Below are positions 25,713 through 34,215 of a DNA stretch of 64,000 nt, piece by piece. The translations under genes and the position numbers were made by a program. The notes below the pieces were generated by a model. That model was not told the DNA's origin. It saw only the letters and a program-made list of their open reading frames with translations, and searched no databases. Origin of the DNA: CAYRES01 sp964423425 (GTDB lineage Bacteria > Actinomycetota > Thermoleophilia > RBG-16-64-13); NCBI GenBank assembly GCA_964423425.1, contig CAYRES010000006.1, positions 62,001 to 126,000 on the forward strand, given 5' to 3'. Each line of letters opens with the position of its first letter. The stretch's first letter is position 1.

Positions 25713-26666
25713 CTACAGCTCGTCGGGCAGCTCCCGAAGCTCGGCCATGGTGAACACGGGGCCGTCCACACACACGTATTTCGGCCCCACGTTGCAACGG
25801 CCGCAGATGCCGATGCCGCACTTCATACGCTTCTCGAGAGTCGTGTACACCTGCTCGTCGGCAAACTGGAGCCTCTCCAGCACCTGCAGGCAGAACTTGA
25901 TCATGATGGGGGGGCCGCACAGCGCAGCGATAGTATTGTCCGGCTCCGGAGCCAGCTCCTCGAGCACCGTGGGCACAAAACCCACCCGCCCCTCCCAGCC
26001 GGGAAACTCGGCATCGACGGTGATGATCGTGGAGATATCTTCACGGGACTGCCACTCCTCGATATCGTAGCCGAACGTCAGGTCGACCGGAGTCCGGGCC
26101 CCATACAGGATGGTGACCTCACCGTAGTCCTCCCGATGCTCGAGGCAGTACAATATGGTGGCCCTCAAGGCCGCCGACCCTATGCCCCCCATGATGAAGA
26201 GGAGATTCTTGTCCCTCCACTCCCTCACCGGGAACGGCCGTCCCATGGGAGCCCGCACCCCCACTTTGTCACCCATACTGAGCTGATGCAGTGCCGTCGT
26301 CACTTCTCCCGCCTGCATCACGGAGAACTGAAGGTAATCGTTGTTGGAGGGACTCGAGTTGATGGCGAAGGTGGACTCCCCCACACCATACATGCCGAGC
26401 TGCCCCACCTGCCCCGGCTCGAACGCAAAACTTTGCATGACCTCATCGTCTGTGAAGCGAACCCGGAAGGACTTGATGTTGGGCGTCTCCTGGATAACCT
26501 CCACCACGGAGGCCATCTCCGGCAGATACGGGTTTCCCGACCGGTGGCCCGCCCGCGCGATGGCGGCCAGGGTCTCCACGTCGTCAAAGGTAAGTGTCCG
26601 CCTGCCGGAGGCACCGCTCTTCTCTTCCGCTGCTGCGGGGTGGGTGGCCTTCTGCTCATCGCCCAT
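25713..26666 (-). CDS. flxA: FlxA-type FAD/NAD(P)H oxidoreductase subunit
   Basis: A 317-residue flavoprotein of the ferredoxin-NADP reductase superfamily, closest in layout to the dihydroorotate dehydrogenase electron-transfer and sulfhydrogenase gamma subunits. An FAD barrel precedes an NAD(P)H fold with FIMGGIGSAALRATILYC and LYGARTPVDLTFG, then CGPPIMIKFCL. The C-terminal CGIGICGRCNVG plus a later Cys forms a [2Fe-2S] site. It would oxidise NAD(P)H for the Hdr complex. Start ATG 26666 with GGAGGAG upstream, overlapping flxB by 11 bases. The first 50 residues are low complexity. Confidence 0.85.
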   Translation of the reverse strand: MGDEQKATHPAAAEEKSGASGRRTLTFDDVETLAAIARAGHRSGNPYLPEMASVVEVIQETPNIKSFRVRFTDDEVMQSFAFEPGQVGQLGMYGVGESTFAINSSPSNNDYLQFSVMQAGEVTTALHQLSMGDKVGVRAPMGRPFPVREWRDKNLLFIMGGIGSAALRATILYCLEHREDYGEVTILYGARTPVDLTFGYDIEEWQSREDISTIITVDAEFPGWEGRVGFVPTVLEELAPEPDNTIAALCGPPIMIKFCLQVLERLQFADEQVYTTLEKRMKCGIGICGRCNVGPKYVCVDGPVFTMAELRELPDEL

Positions 26667-27903
26667 GCTGTGACTCCTCCCCGTCGGCCGCATCCCCGCC
26701 GACCTTGGCGTCGGCCGCCACCTGCCCATCTGCGGCACCTGCACCACCAGCCGCCTGGCCGGCGGCCCGTGTTTCGTTCCCACCCATGACCGAAAGCACT
26801 TCGCGGATATCGATGCGGGTGGGACAGTAGGTGATGCAACGCCCGCACCCGGAACACAGCAGGCTGTCGTACTTCTCCGGGTAATACCAAAACTTGTGAT
26901 TGAAGCGGTTACGAAAACGACTGGGCTTCGCGTCGCGCGGATTGTGGCCGGAGGCCTCGAGCGTGTAGCTCGGGTTGAAGCAATTGTCCCATGACCTCAA
27001 CCTCTCGCCCTGCGTCTCCACAACCTCATCCGTAACATTGAAGCAATAGCAGTTGGGGCACACGTAGGTGCACGTTCCGCATGAGATGCAGCGCCTGCTG
27101 AGTTCCTGCCAGTCGGCGCTCTCGAAGTTGGCGCGGAGACCTTCCCGCAGACTCTCGAGCTCGAACGGCACCGACACCATCTCCTCCGCCCGGGCCTTGG
27201 ACTGCTCCGCAGCGGCTACCTGGGGCTCGGAGACTTCCTCGAAGCCCGGATACTGAAGCACGGCTGCACCCTTGTCGGAAAACGCCTGAGCCACGAAGCC
27301 TTCGGGAACCCGGGTGAAGAGAACATCAGCCCCCTCAGCATCGGCCGGACCCCCGCCCACTCCCCGGCAGAAGCAGGTGGAACGTGGTTCATGGCAACTC
27401 ACCACCAGCAAAGTGGCCACTGAGCGTCTCGCGTGGTAGTAGGGATCGAAATAGAAGCCACCGTAGCCGCCAAACACCCTATCCATCTGCACGAAGCCGC
27501 GTGCATCGCAGGGACGCAGACCGAATATGACCTGGGATACTGCCTGCTGCTCCGCCCCCACCATGAGGAGCTCATGCGCCGCCGGGGCCGGCACGGCCAC
27601 CACTTCACCGCCTCCTTCGCCCTCCTCGGAGAGACGCAACTCCATCTTGGCATCCTCTGTAGTGCCCGGCCTCTTGGCATCGCACACCATGAGATAGCGG
27701 AACTTCAGGAATGTCTCCCACTGCGGAAAGATGAATTCCTTGGCCGATTGTCGAGCCAGCAGCGCCTCGAGTTCGACCTCCGTGCCGGGCGACCAGGGCA
27801 GGAAACGGACCATCCCATCCACCTTCGCAGGCGCCACCACGGCTGCTTCCCCCGATAGATGCTCCAGGAAGGCCGGGAGGTCGCTCTCTTTCAAGAACTT
27901 CAT
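26656..27903 (-). CDS. flxB: FlxB-type iron-sulfur subunit
   Basis: A 415-residue protein of the 4Fe-4S dicluster group that includes anaerobic sulfite reductase subunit A and sulfhydrogenase beta. The N-terminal half has a CDARGF...CHEPRSTCFCRG pattern; the C-terminal ferredoxin part has CISCGTCTYVCPNCYC and CSGCGRCITYCPTRID, two [4Fe-4S] sites. It should pass electrons between FlxA and the rest of the complex. The last 40 residues are Ala/Gly/Asp-rich and look disordered, unusual for the family. AGAGGAGCGAGC precedes the ATG. Confidence 0.82.
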   Translation of the reverse strand: MKFLKESDLPAFLEHLSGEAAVVAPAKVDGMVRFLPWSPGTEVELEALLARQSAKEFIFPQWETFLKFRYLMVCDAKRPGTTEDAKMELRLSEEGEGGGEVVAVPAPAAHELLMVGAEQQAVSQVIFGLRPCDARGFVQMDRVFGGYGGFYFDPYYHARRSVATLLVVSCHEPRSTCFCRGVGGGPADAEGADVLFTRVPEGFVAQAFSDKGAAVLQYPGFEEVSEPQVAAAEQSKARAEEMVSVPFELESLREGLRANFESADWQELSRRCISCGTCTYVCPNCYCFNVTDEVVETQGERLRSWDNCFNPSYTLEASGHNPRDAKPSRFRNRFNHKFWYYPEKYDSLLCSGCGRCITYCPTRIDIREVLSVMGGNETRAAGQAAGGAGAADGQVAADAKVGGDAADGEESQHGR

Positions 27904-27915
27904 GCTCGCTCCTCT

Positions 27916-28881
27916 CTAGCCTTGCCCGAAGGGGTCGTCGAGATTGAACGCCTGCAGCGCCGGACGATCATCCACGTTCACGCCCGCCTCGAACCCGAGC
28001 ATGTCATAGAGCTCCTTGTTCATCTTCTGGTGAAGGAGGTAGAGCGGAATCTCCACCGGACACGCGCGGTCACAGGCACCACACGACGGACAGCGGCCGG
28101 CCACGTGGAAGATGTGCACGAGCTGGAACATGAGGTTCTCGGGAGTCTCCACCCGTTGGCCAACCAACGCCGGCGTACGCGAACGATTCACGCACTGGTC
28201 CCAGCAGTAGCACACCGGACACGCGTGGATACAGGCGAAACAGCGAATGCAGCTGGAAAACACAGCGGCCAGCAGGCCGTCCTTCTCTGCCGGGCTCAGC
28301 GATTCGAACTCCTCGAGCGCCGGCCACACTGGTTCCCCCTCCGGCTCGGGGACGGTGTCGCCGGCTATGTCGTCGGCCACTCGCGGGTTGGGGAACCGGC
28401 AGGCGGCGCACTGGTCGAGCAGCAGAGCCGGACGATCGAAATGCTTCTCCGCACCGGCGGCGGTTCGAGCGACCACAGTATCGCCGTTGACCCCCACTTC
28501 CACCACCTCTGCCGCGAACTCCCGGTCGATCTTGCGGCGATCGATGACTCCGTCACAGGGCACACCCACGATGTAGAGGCGTTCACGATCAACCAGGCCC
28601 TCCTGCAGCAGCGCAACCAGTGTGCGGCTGTCGCAACCCTTCACACACACCCCGATGCGCGCATCGGCCGGTTCAGCCATCTTTCGCTTCAAGAACATCG
28701 TCAGGTTGTGATGGCAGAGCGGATTCCACTGGAGCTCCTCCACCTCGGCGGCGTCCTTCGCGAACACGGGGATCACCTGGGAGCCATCGTATCCCGGCCC
28801 CCAGCCCACGAAGCAATCGATACGCCCCTCAGCCAGGGCCTCGCGCGCCAATTCGCGGATGATAGCTTGGCGATCGCTCAC
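27916..28881 (-). CDS. flxC: FlxC-type iron-sulfur/FrhB-like subunit
   Basis: A 321-residue protein. The N-terminal part resembles the F420 hydrogenase/dehydrogenase beta family (GVCVKGCDSRTLVALLQEGL and VGVPCDGVID), followed by CAACRFPNP. The C-terminal half has two ferredoxin motifs, CIRCFACIHACPVCYCWDQC and CPSCGACDRACPVEIP. The GTG at 28881 overlaps the flxD stop (GTGA) and follows a GGGAGGG site; an earlier frame start is inside flxD. Role inferred from the neighbours: electron wire between FlxA/FlxB and HdrA. Whether it binds a flavin is not visible. Confidence 0.78.
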   Translation of the reverse strand: MSDRQAIIRELAREALAEGRIDCFVGWGPGYDGSQVIPVFAKDAAEVEELQWNPLCHHNLTMFLKRKMAEPADARIGVCVKGCDSRTLVALLQEGLVDRERLYIVGVPCDGVIDRRKIDREFAAEVVEVGVNGDTVVARTAAGAEKHFDRPALLLDQCAACRFPNPRVADDIAGDTVPEPEGEPVWPALEEFESLSPAEKDGLLAAVFSSCIRCFACIHACPVCYCWDQCVNRSRTPALVGQRVETPENLMFQLVHIFHVAGRCPSCGACDRACPVEIPLYLLHQKMNKELYDMLGFEAGVNVDDRPALQAFNLDDPFGQG

Positions 28882-29348
28882 AGTGCCCTCCCTTCCCGGG
28901 GGCCCAGTTCGGCAACACCCGTCACGAAGGTGGTCACGACCTCCTGCCAGCGTGCCGCCTCCGAGGCCGACACCCACGTGTAGTGGAAGCGCTCCGGCTC
29001 GATGCCCAGGTGCGGCACCATCCGCCGCAGAAGCTCGAACTTGCGCCGGGCGTAGTAGTTGCCTTCGGAGTAGTGGCAGTCACCCGGATGACAACCGCTG
29101 ATGAGGACGCCGTCCGCACCCTTCTCGAAGGCCTTGAACACCAGCAGCGGATCGACTCTGCCCGTGCAGGGCACCCTCACGATACGGAAGTCGTGCGGCT
29201 GAGAGAGTCGCGCCGTTCCGGCACCGTCTGCGCCGGCGTAACTACACCAGTTGCAGAGGATGGCCACCACCTTGATGGGCCGGCCTTGCACCACGCCCTC
29301 GGACACAGCGGCGGACCCGGCTTCCTTGTTCTGTGCAGACGCAACCAT
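28878..29348 (-). CDS. flxD: FlxD/MvhD-like [2Fe-2S] subunit
   Basis: A 156-residue MvhD-family protein, the adaptor that connects an electron-donating module to HdrA. Diagnostic Cys residues: ILCNWCSYAGAD, RVPCTGRVDP, and SGCHPGDCHYSEGN. The final part fits the MvhD alpha helix rich in Arg. Start ATG 29348 (MVASAQNKEAG) with AAAGGCGG upstream, 13 bases after the hdrA stop. The N-terminal 20 residues are polar and variable. Confidence 0.87.
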   Translation of the reverse strand: MVASAQNKEAGSAAVSEGVVQGRPIKVVAILCNWCSYAGADGAGTARLSQPHDFRIVRVPCTGRVDPLLVFKAFEKGADGVLISGCHPGDCHYSEGNYYARRKFELLRRMVPHLGIEPERFHYTWVSASEAARWQEVVTTFVTGVAELGPREGRAL

Positions 29349-29361
29349 GGTCACCGCCTTT

Positions 29362-31329
29362 CTAGGTGAGAAGTGCTTCTTCGATTTGATCGATGAGCGA
29401 ATCGGTGGTGAAGCCCTTGAGTGAGATGCAGTTGACAGGGCAGGTGGCAACACAGATGCCACAACCTTGGCAGACCGTCTCGATGACGTGACTCTTCACA
29501 CTCCCGTCGCGCAGCTCCTGCTTCTCCGGTGCGCTGAAGGGGCATACATCGATGCACTTCCAGCAAGACACGCACCGGCTCTGATCCACCGTCGCGATCT
29601 GCGGACTGGTCTTCAGCTTGTCCTTGGCAAGAAGCACCAAGACCTTGGCCGCCGTGCCTGAGGCCTGCGCCACCGAGGTGGGGATGTCCTTGGGCGATTG
29701 GCAGGCTCCCGCCAAGAAGACTCCGGCGGTATTGGTCTCGACGGGCCGGAGCTTCGGATGCGATTCCTTGAAGAAGCCGAACTCGTCGTAGGAGATGTTG
29801 AGAGACTGGGCCAGCGAAGGAGCCCCCTCCGCACAGACGATACCGGAAGCCATGACCACCAGATCGGCCGGTACCTCGACTTGGTTGCCGAGCAGGGTAT
29901 CCACACCCCGCACGATGACCTTCCCCTCTTCCTCGTACAGCTTGGACACACGACCGCGCACGTACTTGACCCCGAACTCCGTCTGGGCGCGCTTCACGAA
30001 CTCCTCGTAGCCCTTGCCGGTGGCCCGGATATCGATATAGAAGACGTACACCTCGGTATCCATGCCGCAGTGGCTCTTGGTGAGGATGGCCTGCTTGGCC
30101 GTGTACATACAACACACCGAGGAACAATACGGACGTCCGACCGATTCATCGCGTGAGCCGACACACTGGATGAACACGACCGTCTTGGGTTCCTCATGAT
30201 TCGACAAACGGTGCACGTGGCCCCCGGTCGGTCCCGAGGCATTGAGCATGCGCTCGTACTGCAGGCCGGAGATGACATCCGGAATCTCCCCGCCTCCATA
30301 CTGAGGGTAGTGGTCTTCCCAGGGAAACACGTCCAGACCGGTCGCCACCACAACGGCGCCGAAGTCACGCTGCACGATCTCGTCTTTCTGCTCGTAGTCG
30401 ATGGCTCCGGCCGGACACACGCGCTCACACACTCGGCATTTTCCCTGCTGGAACCAGCGGCAGTAGTCGGTTTGAATCACCGCCCGCTTGGGCACCGCCT
30501 GCGGGAAGGGTATGTAGATGGCCTTGGTCTCGGCCAACCCGGAGTTGAAGACATCGGGCGCCCGTGACGGGCACCTCTGCATGCAGAGCTCGCAACCGAT
30601 GCACTTCGTCCAATCGACCATCGCCGCCTTGCGTCGGATGTCGACCTTGAAGTTGCCCACGTAGCCGGCCACCCGGTCGATCTCGGAGTAGGCCATGATG
30701 GTGATGTTCTCGTGATGGGCGGCGTCCACCATACGAGGCGTGAGGATGCAGGCCGAGCAGTCGATGGTAGGAAAGGTCTTGTCGAGCTGCGCCATGATGC
30801 CACCGATAGTCGACTGGCGTTCGACTATAGTCACTCGAAGACCGGCGTCGGCCAGGTCGAGAGCCGTCTGGATGCCCGCCACCCCTCCGCCGATCACCAA
30901 CACATCCTTGTTGACGTCGACCTCTTCCGAGAACAGCGGCTCGGCCATGCGCACCTTGGCCACAGCCATCTTGACGATCTCGTACGCCTTGTCGGTGGCC
31001 TTCTGCATGTCGTCGGCGTGAATCCACGAACAATGCTCGCGAATGTTGGCCATCTCGAAGAGCCAGGGGTTGAGCCCCGCGTCTTCCACGCAGCGCCGGA
31101 AGGTCACCTCGTGCATATGCGGCGAGCAGGCCGCGACCACCACCCGTGTGAGTCCGAGTTCCTTGATGGCCCTCTGGATGGCGGCCTGGCCCGGCTCCGC
31201 GCAGGTGTAGATAAGGTCTTCGCTGTGGACGACATCCTTGAGTTCAGCCGCCCGTTCCGCGACCGCCCGGCTGTCGACGGTGCCAGCGATATTCGTGCCG
31301 CAGTGACAGATGAATACCCCGATCCTCAT
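29362..31329 (-). CDS. hdrA: Heterodisulfide reductase subunit A
   Basis: A 655-residue HdrA, the flavin-bifurcating core of Hdr complexes. In order: an N-terminal domain with CHCGTN and ACSPHMHEVTFRRC; an FAD fold VLVIGGGVAGIQTALDLADAG; the central FPTIDCSACILTPRM; ferredoxin sites CIGCELCMQRCPS and CRVCERVCPAGA; QCVGSRDESVGRPYCSSVCC; a second FAD-contact part; and two C-terminal clusters CVSCWKCIDVCPF and CQGCGICVATCPV. Typical length. It sits between hdrB and flxD in one operon and overlaps the hdrB stop (ATGA). Confidence 0.93.
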   Translation of the reverse strand: MRIGVFICHCGTNIAGTVDSRAVAERAAELKDVVHSEDLIYTCAEPGQAAIQRAIKELGLTRVVVAACSPHMHEVTFRRCVEDAGLNPWLFEMANIREHCSWIHADDMQKATDKAYEIVKMAVAKVRMAEPLFSEEVDVNKDVLVIGGGVAGIQTALDLADAGLRVTIVERQSTIGGIMAQLDKTFPTIDCSACILTPRMVDAAHHENITIMAYSEIDRVAGYVGNFKVDIRRKAAMVDWTKCIGCELCMQRCPSRAPDVFNSGLAETKAIYIPFPQAVPKRAVIQTDYCRWFQQGKCRVCERVCPAGAIDYEQKDEIVQRDFGAVVVATGLDVFPWEDHYPQYGGGEIPDVISGLQYERMLNASGPTGGHVHRLSNHEEPKTVVFIQCVGSRDESVGRPYCSSVCCMYTAKQAILTKSHCGMDTEVYVFYIDIRATGKGYEEFVKRAQTEFGVKYVRGRVSKLYEEEGKVIVRGVDTLLGNQVEVPADLVVMASGIVCAEGAPSLAQSLNISYDEFGFFKESHPKLRPVETNTAGVFLAGACQSPKDIPTSVAQASGTAAKVLVLLAKDKLKTSPQIATVDQSRCVSCWKCIDVCPFSAPEKQELRDGSVKSHVIETVCQGCGICVATCPVNCISLKGFTTDSLIDQIEEALLT

Positions 31330-32387
31330 TCTCCGGCCTCCGAGTCTTCCTGCTCGTCCGGCCCCGGCTCATCCTGGGGCTGTACCTGCCCCTTGGCCGA
31401 ACCGCCCTTCTTCGCGGCGCGGCGCGCAGCCTTCTCGGCCCGCGCTGCCTCAACCACCTTGCGCCGCGCCTCCTTCTCGGCGGCAATACGGGCCTCCTCG
31501 GCCCGGAACACCACCGCATCCTCGAGCGCCCGGGCCAGCAAGGGCTGCGGGTCGACGAAGTGCTTGTGCAGCATCATCTGTTGCGGAGTGAACCCCATCG
31601 CCAGGCCGATAACCTGCGTCAGATAGAAGACGGGTACGGCATACTCCGTGCCGAAAGCGGCATTGACCTGCCGCTGCCGCATGTCGAGATTCTGATGGCA
31701 GAGCGGGCAGCAGACCACCACCGCCTCCGCTCCCGCCTCAAGCGCCTGCTTGAGGATCTTGCGGCTCAGGCGCCGCTGAATGTCCGCCTTGGGGATTCCG
31801 ATACTCGCCCCGCAGCACTCCGTCTTGTAGTTCCAGGGCCGCACATCAGCTCCCGCCGCTTCGAGCAGGATGTCCATGATCACCGGTTGTTCGTCGTTCG
31901 CTTCGCCGGAGAACACCTTCGGCCTACCCAGGAGGCAGCCGTAATAGGGAACCACTCGCAGCTGGCAGAGGTCGGCCTGCACACGTTCCCTGATCTTTTC
32001 CGGACCGGAGTCCTGCAGGAGCACCTCAGGAAGCGTGAGCACGGATACGTCGGAATCGTACGGGGTGTCGAGGAGCTCGTTGACCTCGGCGCGGAACGCA
32101 GGATCGTCCCGCACCTCGAGAGCGGCGTTCTTCTCCCGCTGATGACAGGAGGGACATGGGGCAAAGAGACGGTCGCTCACCAAAGCCGCCTGGCGCAGAT
32201 TACGTGCCGCCAAAGCTTGGGCAAGCAGATGGTCGGTCATATGGGCCGGCGAGGACCCGCAACACGTCCAGTCAGGGACCTCGGCATACTCCACCGAGAG
32301 CGCCTCCAGCACCAATCTGGTCGATACATCGAACTCGGCCGCGGAGTGACGGAGCGAACACCCCGGATAGTAGGCGAGCGTACTCAT
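31326..32387 (-). CDS. hdrB: Heterodisulfide reductase subunit B
   Basis: A 353-residue HdrB with both CCG-type domains that hold the two noncubane [4Fe-4S] clusters: YYPGCSLRHSA, DWTCCGSSPAH and CPSCHQRE in the first, YYGCLLGRP, ECCGASIG and CPLCHQNLDMRQ in the second. These clusters cleave a disulfide or reduce a thiol partner; in bacteria the natural substrate is unknown (DsrC-like proteins in some). Residues ~285-353 are a charged Ala/Glu/Lys/Arg coiled extension not found in standard HdrB (~290 residues). Overlaps hdrC by four bases. Confidence 0.92.
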   Translation of the reverse strand: MSTLAYYPGCSLRHSAAEFDVSTRLVLEALSVEYAEVPDWTCCGSSPAHMTDHLLAQALAARNLRQAALVSDRLFAPCPSCHQREKNAALEVRDDPAFRAEVNELLDTPYDSDVSVLTLPEVLLQDSGPEKIRERVQADLCQLRVVPYYGCLLGRPKVFSGEANDEQPVIMDILLEAAGADVRPWNYKTECCGASIGIPKADIQRRLSRKILKQALEAGAEAVVVCCPLCHQNLDMRQRQVNAAFGTEYAVPVFYLTQVIGLAMGFTPQQMMLHKHFVDPQPLLARALEDAVVFRAEEARIAAEKEARRKVVEAARAEKAARRAAKKGGSAKGQVQPQDEPGPDEQEDSEAGE

Positions 32388-32953
32388 GAGACCCTCTCCC
32401 TGGCGCGGGCCTTGTCAAGAGCCTTGCGATAGATGCGTGCCACTTCGCCCGTACCCGCGGCCTTCTTTGGAATGACCTGTACCTTGCCCTTCCCTACCAT
32501 GGGCAGACCGAGTTCCACATCGTTCAGCAGGTGCCGCGAGGCAAGGTTGTAGCGCAGCAGGAAGAAGGCCTCCGACAGCCGCCCGAAGCGGGCCACATTG
32601 TCCAGAAATGCCTTGTTGAACACCCGGGCGTCCTCCGGAACATCGAGCCGCCGGGCGAAGGCCACGGTCTTCAGATCTTCAAACACCCCCGCAACATCGA
32701 TCTCCCGTGGGCACCGGGCGGTACAGGTCATGCACTGTACGCATAGCTGAACGCTCTTGGAACGCAGCACCTCGTCGACAAGGCCCACCTGAAGCATACG
32801 CATGACCTGATTGGGGGTGAGGTCGAACGTGAACACGGCCGGACAACTCGCGGTGCAATTACCGCATTGATAGCAGGCGGTGACGTCGGTCTTCACCCTC
32901 TGCAGGATGCTGTCCCGCAGTTGCGCCGCCGCCTCTGCATCGTACCGAATCAC
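32384..32953 (-). CDS. hdrC: Heterodisulfide reductase subunit C
   Basis: A 189-residue HdrC, first gene of the hdr-flx operon. Two [4Fe-4S] motifs, CYQCGNCTASCPA and CVQCMTCTARCPRE, relay electrons from HdrA to HdrB. It has no membrane helix, so the complex is the soluble HdrABC type. GTG at 32953 with GGGAGG in front is preferred over the longer frame, which starts inside the leader. The operon leader carries an inverted repeat just after a promoter candidate. Confidence 0.92.
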   Translation of the reverse strand: MIRYDAEAAAQLRDSILQRVKTDVTACYQCGNCTASCPAVFTFDLTPNQVMRMLQVGLVDEVLRSKSVQLCVQCMTCTARCPREIDVAGVFEDLKTVAFARRLDVPEDARVFNKAFLDNVARFGRLSEAFFLLRYNLASRHLLNDVELGLPMVGKGKVQVIPKKAAGTGEVARIYRKALDKARARERVS

Positions 32954-33037
32954 GTGAGCCTCCCACGTGCCGAGTTGGGTTTTACCATTCGTGGCCGGCA
33001 GCGAAGAAGGAGCCCTTCGCACACCGGCCGTCCCCGC

Positions 33038-33074
33038 TTACTGACTGACTGACCAACCAGTAACCAGCATACCA
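33038..33074 (-). promoter_or_regulatory. hdr-flx promoter with overlapping inverted repeat
   Basis: On the - strand TGG-TATGCT (33066-33074) can act as an extended -10. Directly downstream is an inverted repeat, TTACTG...CAGTAA (33038-33063, 14-base middle), whose inside holds a triple ACTG tandem. A repressor bound there would cover the transcription start. TetR-like proteins often use such sites, but the regulator is not identifiable. Confidence 0.45.
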
Positions 33075-33087
33075 CGAATAGACGGGA

Positions 33088-34215
33088 TCAACCGGTGGCT
33101 CCAGCCGCCTGCGCCCGGCTGATCACATCACTGAATATGCGCACGATAGCATAATCGTTGCGCCGCTGAACCGGCATGAACCCCGCGGCCCGTATGACCC
33201 GGGCCAATTCCCCCGCGTTCGTGCGTGCGTACACACCGGCGGCCGCCACCACATTCTCTTCAATCATAGTGGACCCCAGATCGTTGGCGCCGAAATAGAG
33301 GGACACTTGGCCGATCTTCAGGCCCTGGGTGACCCACGAGGCTTGGATGTTCGCTATGTTGTCGAAGAACAACCGGGCCACAGCGAGCGTACGCAGGTAC
33401 TCGACAACGGTCGTGGGCTGCACCCGCATCTCCAGCGCCGTGTGCGTGGGCTGGAAGCTCCAGGGGATGAAGGCCCTGAAACCGTGGGTTTCGTCCTGCA
33501 GCGTGCGCAGACGCAGCATGTGCTCCACCCGGTTCTCCAGCGACTCGATGCTCCCGAACATCATGGTCGCCGTGGTGCCCATGCCGAGTTCGTGGGCTTC
33601 GCGCATGACCTCGAGCCACCCCTTGACCCCCACCTTGCGGGGTGCGATGGCCTGCCTCACCGTATCAACGAGTATCTCGGCACCCCCACCCGGCAGGGAA
33701 TCGAGCCCAGCGGCCTGCAGCCTACGGAGCACCTCCTTTGTCGACAGCCCGGAAAGGCCGGCAAGGTAGGCGATCTCGGGGGGAGAGAGGGAATGGAGAT
33801 CGAGGGGAAGAGCGCTCTTCAGCGTGCTGAAGAGGTGTTCGTAGAAGGAGAGATCGAGCTCGGGATGCAGTCCGCCCTGGAGCATGAGCCCGGTACCGCC
33901 GATCTCAAGCGTCTCCCGGCCCTTGCGCAGCACCTCCTCTGTGGAGAGTACGTAGCCTTCGGGATGGCCGGGGGGTCGGTAGAAGGCGCAGAACGCACAA
34001 CCGCTCGTGCAGATATTGGTGAAGTTGATGTTCCGGTCGACCACAAAGGTCACGAACCGTCCCGGCACCATCTGGCGGCGGCGCACGGCAGCCAGCCGTC
34101 CGAGCTCCAGAAGGTCGGGCTCGGAGAGAAGGGCCAAGGCCTCCTCGGGCTCTATCCGCCTCCACGGAAGACCTTGCCCCAGGCGGTCGCGCAGTCGAGC
34201 AAGGAGCGAACTCAT
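33088..34215 (-). CDS. mqnC: Cyclic dehypoxanthine futalosine synthase MqnC
   Basis: A 375-residue radical SAM enzyme that cyclises dehypoxanthine futalosine in the futalosine menaquinone pathway. NICTSGCAFCAFYR holds the CX3CX2C cluster site near residue 70, followed by LMLQGGLHPEL, LPGGGAEILVDTVR and SWVTQGLKIGQ. MqnC and MqnE are paralogues; the GLHPEL form and gene order favour MqnC here. The ATG overlaps the mqnA stop (ATGA). Last gene of the mqn operon. Confidence 0.9.
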   Translation of the reverse strand: MSSLLARLRDRLGQGLPWRRIEPEEALALLSEPDLLELGRLAAVRRRQMVPGRFVTFVVDRNINFTNICTSGCAFCAFYRPPGHPEGYVLSTEEVLRKGRETLEIGGTGLMLQGGLHPELDLSFYEHLFSTLKSALPLDLHSLSPPEIAYLAGLSGLSTKEVLRRLQAAGLDSLPGGGAEILVDTVRQAIAPRKVGVKGWLEVMREAHELGMGTTATMMFGSIESLENRVEHMLRLRTLQDETHGFRAFIPWSFQPTHTALEMRVQPTTVVEYLRTLAVARLFFDNIANIQASWVTQGLKIGQVSLYFGANDLGSTMIEENVVAAAGVYARTNAGELARVIRAAGFMPVQRRNDYAIVRIFSDVISRAQAAGATG

